Below are positions 1 to 5,758 of a stretch of 6,976 nt of DNA, in pieces (position 1 is the stretch's first letter; every line of letters starts with the position of its first letter). Origin of the DNA: JBEEPE01 sp041191265 (GTDB taxonomy: Bacteria > Verrucomicrobiota > Verrucomicrobiia > Chthoniobacterales > Chthoniobacteraceae). A model generated the notes under the pieces. That model had not been told where the DNA came from and did no database searches. It was given only the letters and a program-made list of their open reading frames with translations. The stretch is taken from positions 1 through 6,976 of the forward strand of contig JBEEPE010000307.1 of NCBI GenBank assembly GCA_041191265.1, given 5' to 3'. The position numbers were made by a program, and so were the translations under genes.

Positions 1-127
1 AGAAAGTGTATCCTGTGAGGGCGAGCCACAGGTTCCGCTGTCGGGTCGGCTGGTGTCTCAGGAGGAGGTAGCCGAGGAGGGTGAGCGGGAGGAAGCAGTA
101 GATGAAAATGTGGGAACTGAAAACCAT
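1..127 (-). CDS. MBOAT-family membrane O-acyltransferase (AlgI-like), N-terminal fragment
   Basis: An open frame runs from an ATG at 127-125 off the left edge of the window: 42 codons, no stop. The product begins MVFSSHIFIYCFLPLTLLG and soon has R-N-L-W-L-A-L, then G-Y-T-F at the edge. This pattern, M-V-F-S-S-x-x-F followed by a hydrophobic F-L-P-L helix and then R-N-x-x-L-L, is the standard opening of AlgI-like MBOAT proteins, polytopic inner-membrane proteins that pass acyl groups (acetyl in alginate) from the cytoplasm to periplasmic partners. The first helix covers about residues 5-23. The ATG fits the usual family N-terminus, but I see no Shine-Dalgarno match upstream. The gene is divergent from an AlgJ/AlgX-like gene starting at 220, which supports the call. 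The catalytic histidine region lies outside the window, so activity cannot be judged. Family assignment is fairly secure; substrate unknown. Confidence 0.85.
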   Translation of the reverse strand, partial: MVFSSHIFIYCFLPLTLLGYLLLRHQPTRQRNLWLALTGYTF

Positions 128-219
128 CCGGGGGGTGCGTCGGACCAGCGGCGAACGCTAGGTATGGGATCGTCCAAATGGAAGTTGAAATGCGAGGGGT
201 GTGGGCTTAGGAGTCGCCC
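128..219. promoter_or_regulatory. Divergent intergenic region between MBOAT and AlgJ-like genes
   Basis: This 92-base stretch separates two divergent start codons, so it should hold the promoters for the minus-strand MBOAT gene and for the plus-strand SGNH genes. I could not find a convincing -35/-10 pair on either strand. TTGAAA at 185-190 is the best -35-like hexamer on the plus strand, but no good -10 follows at the right distance. No clear operator-like palindrome was seen. The functional call rests on position only. Confidence 0.5.
209..213 (+). promoter_or_regulatory. Shine-Dalgarno site supporting the GTG start at 220
   Basis: AGGAG lies 6 bases before the GTG at 220. It decides the start, because the first in-frame ATG (265) has no such site in range; the other purine-rich AAGGAG (225-230) is about 34 bases from that ATG. 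Confidence 0.6.
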
Positions 220-1308
220 GTGCTAAGGAGAGTTGTAACAGCCGTTGATGACCGAATTAAACCCATGGAAGACGGGGTTTGCAGGGTGTTTGGATGGGCG
301 GTTTTGGCGGTCTTTTTTCTTTGTGGCGGTCGGGTGGTGTGGGGATTGCCGACGCCTTCAGACTACGGATTGAAGTATGAGGCTGCGGAGCGAGCCCAGT
401 TTGGGGCGGTTGCGGGTGAGGATCCGTGGTTTTTTCTTCCTGCAGAGTTGAGGTTTCTTTCGGTGGAAGGGTTTCGTGGGGATGCGATTCGGCGATTGAG
501 TCGGGCGCGGGACAAGCAGTGGGCGGATCCGGTGCCTGCGGTGGTGGATTTTCATGAGCAGTTGAAGCGGATGGGGATACGGTTGGTGGTGGTACCGGTG
601 CCTGCGAAGGCGGCGATTTATCCGGACCGGCTTTTTACTGGGGCATCGAAGGGGGTGCCGGGGTTGCCGAAGGCGCTTGGGGAGTTGTATGGAGACCTGC
701 GCAAGGCGGGGGTTGACGTGTTGGATTTGACGGATGAGTTCATTGCGAATCGGGACTCGGAGCATGGTCCGGTGTTTTGTGCGACGGACACGCATTGGTC
801 GGGCATGGGGTGTGTGTTGGCGGCAAAGGTGATTTCGCAATCGTTGGGTGGGGTGGTTGGATTGGGGGCTGGAAAGGGATTTGCGGAAAAGTGGGAGGAG
901 GCTGTGGTGAAGGGTGATTTGTTGGAGTTGCCTGGGAAGCCGGCGACGCGTGTGCCGCACGAGAAGCTTTGGGTGAGGCGGGTGAGGACGGAAGGTGGGG
1001 CTCTCATTAAAGCAGACGCTTCGAGTCCGGTTTTGCTGATGGGGGACAGTCACACATTGGTATTTAGTGAGTTGCTGTGTGAGGGGTCGGGTTTAGTGGA
1101 GCAGTTGGCTTATGAGTTGGGGGTTGTGCCGGATTTGATTGGGTTACGCGGGGCGGGTGCGACGGAGGTGAGAGCTCGTTTGTTGCGGAGAGGCATGAAG
1201 GAGGAGGGCTTTTTACGCGGGAAGAAAGTGGTGGTGTGGTGCTTTGGCGCGCGTGAGTTCAGTGAATCCGATTCCGGTTGGGTGAAGATGCCGGTTTTGA
1301 AGCGATGA
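220..1308 (+). CDS. AlgJ/AlgX-like SGNH-fold acyltransferase, membrane-anchored
   Basis: The 362-residue product resembles the AlgJ/AlgX group of SGNH-fold proteins, which transfer acetyl groups onto polysaccharide on the outer side of the inner membrane. A hydrophobic segment at about residues 23-42, after a charged N-terminus, predicts a signal anchor. Family landmarks follow in order: D-P-W-F-F-L-P-A-E-L-R (68-78, where D-G-W-L-F is usual), V-V-V-P-V-P-x-K (123-130), then D190-T-H192 and G275-D-S277-H. In AlgX the catalytic residues are an Asp and His in a D-x-H motif plus a Ser in a later G-x-S motif, so the full set is present. The end has V-V-W-C-F-G-A-R-E-F (338-347), also family-like. 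GTG 220 is chosen for its Shine-Dalgarno site; ATG 265 would give a shorter cytoplasmic tail and keep the anchor. It is divergent from the MBOAT gene, its expected partner, and overlaps the next gene. Acetyl as the group moved is inferred. Confidence 0.85.
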   Translation: MLRRVVTAVDDRIKPMEDGVCRVFGWAVLAVFFLCGGRVVWGLPTPSDYGLKYEAAERAQFGAVAGEDPWFFLPAELRFLSVEGFRGDAIRRLSRARDKQWADPVPAVVDFHEQLKRMGIRLVVVPVPAKAAIYPDRLFTGASKGVPGLPKALGELYGDLRKAGVDVLDLTDEFIANRDSEHGPVFCATDTHWSGMGCVLAAKVISQSLGGVVGLGAGKGFAEKWEEAVVKGDLLELPGKPATRVPHEKLWVRRVRTEGGALIKADASSPVLLMGDSHTLVFSELLCEGSGLVEQLAYELGVVPDLIGLRGAGATEVRARLLRRGMKEEGFLRGKKVVVWCFGAREFSESDSGWVKMPVLKR

Positions 1309-2567
1309 GCGGTTGTGGTCTAGCGTTGCGAGGGGGAGCGATGGCGCAGTGGGTTGTGGTGGTGGCGTTGTGGGTGGGAGTTTTTGCTGACGTTATTTGG
1401 GCGCAGGCCCCGAAGAAAGCGGGGGCGCATTCGGCGTTGGTGATTGGTGATTCGTTGGGGCTTTGTGGGTTCGGTAAGCGATTGGATCAGCGGTTGAGGG
1501 AGAGTCCGCATTTTAACAAGGTTCACACGTACATGGCCTGTGGGACGGTGCCATTGAGTTGGATTCAACAGGATGGGTATCGGAATGCGCGAACCTTGTG
1601 CGGTTTCTGGAGTATTGAGGGGGAGGGGAGCGCAGTGAAAAACCTGCAGGACACGTATGGGATGTCGAAGGGTTATCGACCTGCGGCGCATACGATTCCG
1701 AAGATGGAAGAACTTCTTCCGCGATTGAAGCCGGAGGTGTTGGTGGTGCAGTTGGGGACGAACTTGCACGGCATTTTTCCGGATAACACCACGGTGGTGC
1801 CGGACCGTCATGGGCCGACGCTGCGGCGTTATTTGACTCCATTTCTGGAGCGGTTGGCGGCGCCGGGGGGAACGCTTCGAAAGGTGTATTGGGTGTGTCC
1901 GCCGAAGTCGGGAAGGATGAGCTCGGAGGTGCAGGATTTCGTGTTAGCGACGGTGAAGCGTGTAGCGGGATCGATGGCGGTGGTGATTGATAGTCGTGAG
2001 TTGATTTCCTATCCGTACGCGGGGATGAGTGCGGACAAGGAGCACTTTTTTGGTGCGGACATGACGAAGTGGGCGGACGCAGTTTTTCAAAGGATTGAGA
2101 GTGACCTTGAGGGGGCGGGGCTACCGAAGGCGCTGGAGGGGGTGGGGGTATCTGGCGGGCCGGGGGTGGCGTTGAAGGATGGGGTGAATCCGGATTTCGT
2201 GCGATTGAAGGTGCGGCTTGCGAGCAAATCGCCGGTTCTGGATTTCAATCAGTTGCTTCCGTATCAGGAGTCGGCGGTGATTTACCGATACGAAGTCCTG
2301 CGCGTGTTGGAGGGGAAGTATGCGGAGCCACAGGTACTGATTTGTCATCCAGCGCATATTCGGTTGCAGGCTCAGCCGTTGAATCGGTATTCGCCGGGAG
2401 GCGTGTATGAGATGCAGTTAATGGATTTGGATTCATCGCGTTGGAGTGCCATCAAAACGAGCGACCATACTGGGCGGCCGGAGTTGTCTCGGTACATTCA
2501 AGTGTCCGATGAAAAAAGGTTTCCGTCTGGATCTGTTGATTCAGGTTCGAAGGAGGGCGAGAGATGA
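1305..2567 (+). CDS. Secreted SGNH/GDSL-like protein with extra C-terminal domain
   Basis: The 420-residue product has an N-terminal hydrophobic stretch (about 15-32) ending in A-Q-A, which fits a Sec signal peptide cleaved near residue 35. The SGNH blocks are in order: G48-D-S50-L (Ser), C79-G80 (Gly), G151-T-N153 (Asn) and D244-K-E-H247 (Asp/His in the D-x-x-H form). This predicts an esterase or acyl transferase outside the cytoplasm. Residues from about 285 to 405 form a second, apparently beta-rich region (for example A-V-I-Y-R-Y-E-V-L-R-V-L-E-G-K-Y, 324-339) that I cannot assign to a named family. ATG 1305 overlaps the upstream stop as ATGA, suggesting coupled translation. In-frame ATGs at 1278 and 1341 are alternatives; 1341 follows a purine-rich AGGGGG at 1331-1336 but leaves the signal peptide without a positive residue. 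It is a relative of the next gene. Natural substrate unknown; deacylation or acyl transfer on the cassette's polysaccharide is inference. Confidence 0.8.
   Translation: MSGCGLALRGGAMAQWVVVVALWVGVFADVIWAQAPKKAGAHSALVIGDSLGLCGFGKRLDQRLRESPHFNKVHTYMACGTVPLSWIQQDGYRNARTLCGFWSIEGEGSAVKNLQDTYGMSKGYRPAAHTIPKMEELLPRLKPEVLVVQLGTNLHGIFPDNTTVVPDRHGPTLRRYLTPFLERLAAPGGTLRKVYWVCPPKSGRMSSEVQDFVLATVKRVAGSMAVVIDSRELISYPYAGMSADKEHFFGADMTKWADAVFQRIESDLEGAGLPKALEGVGVSGGPGVALKDGVNPDFVRLKVRLASKSPVLDFNQLLPYQESAVIYRYEVLRVLEGKYAEPQVLICHPAHIRLQAQPLNRYSPGGVYEMQLMDLDSSRWSAIKTSDHTGRPELSRYIQVSDEKRFPSGSVDSGSKEGER
2551..2556 (+). promoter_or_regulatory. Shine-Dalgarno site for the third SGNH gene
   Basis: A perfect AGGAGG lies 7 bases before ATG 2564, inside the last codons of the preceding gene. 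It fixes the start at 2564 and shows that this gene can recruit ribosomes itself in addition to ATGA coupling. Confidence 0.8.
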
Positions 2568-3304
2568 TCACGCGCCGAAGTTTTTCGTCGTTGGTGACGA
2601 TTGCTGGCTCTGGACTTATTTCAAACGCTGGTGGTGCGTTGCCGTTCTTTTCTTCGGTGCGCGCTAAGCTGTTGGTGGTTGGGGATTCGATGATGGTGGG
2701 CACGTTTGGAGAGACGTTGCTGGGCGCGCTTGAGACGCGATTTGGGGTGGGTGGAGTCGCGATGTACGGATCGTGCGGGTCGTCACCGGAGTGCTGGCTG
2801 CCGGATCAGCCGGTTTACGTCACGCGTTGCGGATTTAGGTCGAGTGTTGGGGGGGTGACCAAGTTGATTGAGTACCAGAACGGGAAGCGTCCGCCTCCCG
2901 TGGAAACGCCGAAGATTGACAATCTCTTGCAACGACATCGCCCTCAGATGGTTGTTATGCAGTTTGGCACGAACTGGTTCGAGCGGTTTTCGGCCGGTAT
3001 GACGGAGGAGGATTTACGACGTAAACGAGCTCAGGTTTCAGAGTTTATCGCCCTGACTGGGGAGCGTCCGATTGCTTGGATTTTGCCACCGGACTGCGTC
3101 AAGTTTGGTCGTTCCGTTCAGCTTGCGGTTCGTCAGTTCATTGTTGAAAGCACGCGGTCGCCGCGGGTTCGCTACGTCGACTCGCTTCGGATGACCCGTT
3201 ACGTGATGAATAAGACGGGTAGCGACGGCATTCATTACAACGGGGAGGATGCGCGCGCGTGGGGGCAAGCGGCGGGCGCAGCGATTTTAGGGATGCTGAA
3301 GTGA
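2564..3304 (+). CDS. Short SGNH/GDSL-like protein with twin-arginine leader
   Basis: The 246-residue product opens M-I-T-R4-R5-S-F followed by a mild hydrophobic stretch to about residue 29, a plausible Tat signal (T-R-R-x-F), though a plain Sec signal is possible. The SGNH blocks are G40-D-S42-M, C71-G72, G135-T-N137 and D221-G-I-H224, so all four catalytic positions are present and a hydrolase or acyltransferase is predicted. It aligns by eye with the upstream gene across the whole SGNH domain: P-K-I-D-N-L-L-Q-R-x-R-P with P-K-M-E-E-L-L-P-R-x-K-P, M-Q-F-G-T-N with V-Q-L-G-T-N, and I-L-P-P with V-C-P-P. It lacks that protein's C-terminal extension. The start overlaps the upstream stop as ATGA and has a perfect Shine-Dalgarno site. 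It is the last gene of the plus-strand group. Function is inferred from fold and neighbours; the substrate is unknown. Confidence 0.8.
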   Translation: MITRRSFSSLVTIAGSGLISNAGGALPFFSSVRAKLLVVGDSMMVGTFGETLLGALETRFGVGGVAMYGSCGSSPECWLPDQPVYVTRCGFRSSVGGVTKLIEYQNGKRPPPVETPKIDNLLQRHRPQMVVMQFGTNWFERFSAGMTEEDLRRKRAQVSEFIALTGERPIAWILPPDCVKFGRSVQLAVRQFIVESTRSPRVRYVDSLRMTRYVMNKTGSDGIHYNGEDARAWGQAAGAAILGMLK

Positions 3305-3329
3305 CGCGGCTCGGGGGGGGTGAGCTGCG
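3305..3329. terminator. Hairpin with G8 loop between converging genes, possible terminator
   Basis: CGCGGCTC (3305-3312) pairs with GAGCTGCG (3322-3329) through 8 pairs, one of them G-T, around a loop of eight G and one T. It begins immediately after the stop of the third SGNH gene and 23 bases beyond the end of the converging WD40 gene. The position suits a terminator for either direction, but no T-tract follows on either strand, so intrinsic termination is only a weak suggestion. Confidence 0.3.
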
Positions 3330-3351
3330 GAACTCTCCGGACTGCGGTCAG

Positions 3352-4470
3352 TTAGGTGCTCAGTGAGAAGAGGTGAAGCGGAGAAGTGTTTCGAAGGTAT
3401 TTGCCGTCTGCCGAGAGGGATTTGCCATTGCCTCCGCTCCGACTTGTGGCTGCGGTGATTGCGTATTTTCCCGAGGGATGGACGGCAATCGACTGGCAGT
3501 TTGGCGGGGAGGTGTCCGTGTGGGTGGGTTCGATTTTGTTTGGGCTAAAGAGGGCCACGCGGCCTGTGCCGGGTTGACCGCTCACGGCAATGAGGGTGGC
3601 GCCAGAGGGATGGGACTGGAGGTCGAGAACAAAACCGTCCTTTCCAGTGCTGATCTTCCATCCCTCGCCGAGGGCCCCATCCGTTACTGAAACGGGGATG
3701 ACGCGTGGGAGCGCTTCGACGAAGCCGCCGGAGGCTGGCTTGCTTCCCGCAGCGAGGACGTGTTTTCCGTCGTTGGTGAACTGGAGAAAGCGAATGCCGC
3801 CGACTTCTTGCATGCGCGAGAGAAGGAACATTTCTTCGACGGGAAATGTGGCTGAACGGACGAGGTTTGAGGCATGGACGAGGTGGACGCGCGCGCGGGC
3901 ATCTGCGACGGCGATGGAGGCTCCGTCTGGGCTGATGGCAATGGCGTAGAGATCTTCGTTGAGGCGACATTCACCCAGCGGCTTGCCGGTTGATGCGTTC
4001 CAGCACTTGAGGATTCCATCACGTCCGCTGGAGAAGATGCGGGTTCCGTCCGGACTGTAGGCTAGTGCGCGGATCCAACCATCGTGCGCGGAAGATACCG
4101 ACCATTTTTCCACTGGCTTTTCTTCCCGCAAATCGGCGCAGCGTATTGTGCCAAAGGAATCTGCGGCGGCCGCAATTCCCTCTGTCGGATGCATTGCGAA
4201 TGCTTGCACCCATCCGACAAAGCCCTCCCAAGGAGACAGATCCAGTAGTTGGTGTCCGGAGTCGCCTTTTTTGAGTTTGGGTTTCTCGGGATCGGGTGAG
4301 GTGGGCTCGGGCGGTTCCGCGAGGCGCCAGCGTTTCACACGGGAGTCCATGGCTGCGCCGCAGAGGACGGTTCCGCACGGAGTGAAGCGAAGGCGAAAAA
4401 GTTGGGTGTCGGTCTCAAACACCTTCAACGGAACAAGTTTTGAAGGGGATGCCGAATCTGTTGCGCTCAT
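3352..4470 (-). CDS. WD40-repeat beta-propeller protein
   Basis: The 372-residue product reads as a WD40 propeller, probably seven-bladed. The clearest blade is residues 122-161, with A-H-D-G-W-I-R-A-L-A-Y-S-P-D-G and then S-S-G-R-D-G-I-L-K-C-W. Further S-P-D-G, T-N-D-G, H-P-S-G or similar turns mark blades near 13-50, 80-115, 163-203, 210-262, 270-310 and 317-370. A Pro/Lys-rich insertion (about 51-70) separates blades one and two. There is no signal peptide or membrane segment, so the protein is predicted to be cytoplasmic, probably a binding scaffold; no enzyme motif was seen. The start at 4470 overlaps the DUF1501 stop as ATGA and has AGGAGG 7 bases upstream. The frame stays open to 4707, but that extension (79 residues) is the shadow of the DUF1501 gene and is Arg-rich. 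It is the last gene of the minus-strand operon. Partner and role are unknown. Confidence 0.85.
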   Translation of the reverse strand: MSATDSASPSKLVPLKVFETDTQLFRLRFTPCGTVLCGAAMDSRVKRWRLAEPPEPTSPDPEKPKLKKGDSGHQLLDLSPWEGFVGWVQAFAMHPTEGIAAAADSFGTIRCADLREEKPVEKWSVSSAHDGWIRALAYSPDGTRIFSSGRDGILKCWNASTGKPLGECRLNEDLYAIAISPDGASIAVADARARVHLVHASNLVRSATFPVEEMFLLSRMQEVGGIRFLQFTNDGKHVLAAGSKPASGGFVEALPRVIPVSVTDGALGEGWKISTGKDGFVLDLQSHPSGATLIAVSGQPGTGRVALFSPNKIEPTHTDTSPPNCQSIAVHPSGKYAITAATSRSGGNGKSLSADGKYLRNTSPLHLFSLST

Positions 4471-5750
4471 GCGAGAGCCTCCTTGATGGCGTACATCTCC
4501 TCGTGAGCAAGCGGGAGGGGTTGGTTGTTGTGCTTGTATTCCACTGTACGCGAGTCGATTCCGAGGGCGCGGTACCATGTGTGGAAGACGGATCCGATGT
4601 CGTAGGGGGATTGCTTGATGTCCACACCGAGCGCGTCGGTTTCGCCCACGACAATGCCTTGACGGATTCCGCAACCGGACATGGCGATGCTCCACGCCTC
4701 CGGCCAATGATCACGTCCGCCGTGTCCGTTGATGCGCGGGGTTCGTCCGAACTCGCTCATGGCGATGACGAGTGTGCGTTCGAGGAGGCCTGAGGCGGCG
4801 AGATCCTCGAGAATCGCGGCGAAGGCTTGGTCGAATTTGGGGACGAGACAGGCGTGCGCGTTGAAGTTGTCGCCGTGGGTGTCCCAGCCAAAGCTCGCGA
4901 CTTTTACGAAACGGACACCTGCCTCCAACATGTTGCGTCCGATGAGCATGTGCCGTCCGATTTCGCTTCTTCCGTAGCGGTCGAGGTCGTGTTCTTTGAT
5001 GCGTGAGGTGTCGAAGATATCGCTGCGCTTCATGAGTTCCGTGGCGCTGTCGAACGCGTGGGAGGAGGCGTCCGTGAAGGTGGGGCGGCGTTTGTTGGCG
5101 TAGGAACGGTTCAGGAGATTGCGGAGTTCGTTGCGTTCGGCGTCTTCCGTTTCGGTGAGGTTTGGATTTCGGAGGAGGTCGTCTGGCGGTTTACCGTCAC
5201 CGAAGGCGAGGGAGCCGTAGGCTGGGCCGAGGAAGCCGGCGTCTTCGGCGCGGAACCCGCCGCGACCTTCTTTGATGACGACGTAGGGTGGGAGGTTGGA
5301 TTTAGTGGCGCCGAGGAAGTGCGCGATGGCTGAGCCGAAGAAGGGGTAGGGCACTCCGCGATTTTTTGGGTCGCCGCGTTGGATTCTGGCGACACCGGAC
5401 GAATGAGCGTTGTCCTTGGTTGCCATGCTTCGGACGACGCAGAGGCGGTGCATCTGTTTGGCGCAGCGTGGCATGAGTTCGCTGAAGTGGATACCTGGCA
5501 CGGAGGTTGGAATACTGCGGAAAGGGCCGCCGAACGTGGTATTGGGTTTTGGATCCCAGCTTTCGAGCTGACTGATTCCTCCATCGAGCCAGATGAAGAG
5601 GACTTGTTTATCTGAGTCTCGGAGGGCCTTGGCGCCGTGTGCGGAGAGGAGGTTGCTGAGTCCGCCGAGAGCGAGCGCGCTGCCGGAGCCTGCGAGCCAT
5701 GAGCGGCGCGAGAGCCGGTGATCTTGAGGGGTGCAGAGCGGCGAGGACAT
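4467..5750 (-). CDS. DUF1501 family protein with Tat leader
   Basis: The 427-residue product matches DUF1501, a family with an alkaline-phosphatase/sulfatase-like fold that is abundant in Planctomycetota and Verrucomicrobiota; no reaction has been established as far as I know. The leader has S14-R-R-S-W-L-A-G followed by a hydrophobic, small-residue stretch to about 37, a good twin-arginine signal. Family hallmarks are W-L-D-G-G-I-S-Q-L-E-S-W-D-P-K-P (54-69), G-W-D-T-H-G-D-N (288-295), S-E-F-G-R-T-P (332-338) and G-H-G-G-R-D-H-W-P (342-350); the Asp/His residues in these would be the metal or catalytic candidates. Length is normal and the gene is intact. ATG 5750 is preferred because it puts the RR motif near the N-terminus and begins 8 bases after the upstream stop; the frame is open to 5801, but that start would overlap the upstream gene and lengthen the leader. 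It lies between DUF1549/DUF1553 and WD40 genes, a recurrent PVC grouping. Confidence 0.9.
   Translation of the reverse strand: MSSPLCTPQDHRLSRRSWLAGSGSALALGGLSNLLSAHGAKALRDSDKQVLFIWLDGGISQLESWDPKPNTTFGGPFRSIPTSVPGIHFSELMPRCAKQMHRLCVVRSMATKDNAHSSGVARIQRGDPKNRGVPYPFFGSAIAHFLGATKSNLPPYVVIKEGRGGFRAEDAGFLGPAYGSLAFGDGKPPDDLLRNPNLTETEDAERNELRNLLNRSYANKRRPTFTDASSHAFDSATELMKRSDIFDTSRIKEHDLDRYGRSEIGRHMLIGRNMLEAGVRFVKVASFGWDTHGDNFNAHACLVPKFDQAFAAILEDLAASGLLERTLVIAMSEFGRTPRINGHGGRDHWPEAWSIAMSGCGIRQGIVVGETDALGVDIKQSPYDIGSVFHTWYRALGIDSRTVEYKHNNQPLPLAHEEMYAIKEALA
4478..4483 (-). promoter_or_regulatory. Shine-Dalgarno site for the WD40 gene
   Basis: On the minus strand AGGAGG lies 7 bases before ATG 4470, within the final codons of the DUF1501 gene. 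It settles the start at 4470 against the longer open frame beginning at 4707. Confidence 0.8.
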
Positions 5751-5758
5751 GGCGGGAG

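Noticed and set aside
358..1053. Long minus-strand frames opposite the AlgJ-like gene (358-1053 and 618-1007)
   Set aside because: Products are Arg/His/Pro- or Ser/Pro-rich with no family pattern, and the plus-strand frame has clear SGNH motifs. The strong G skew explains the lack of stops.
1320..2436. Minus-strand frames opposite the second SGNH gene
   Set aside because: Low-complexity Arg/His/Pro-rich translations without motifs, shadows of the real gene.
2446..2667. Plus-strand 73-residue frame across the junction of the second and third SGNH genes
   Set aside because: It overlaps two well-supported genes in another frame and shows no recognisable motif or start signal.
4471..4707. N-terminal extension of the WD40 frame to an ATG at 4707
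   Set aside because: It overlaps the end of the DUF1501 gene, is Arg/His-rich with no WD40 pattern, and the ATG at 4470 has AGGAGG at ideal spacing plus an ATGA overlap.
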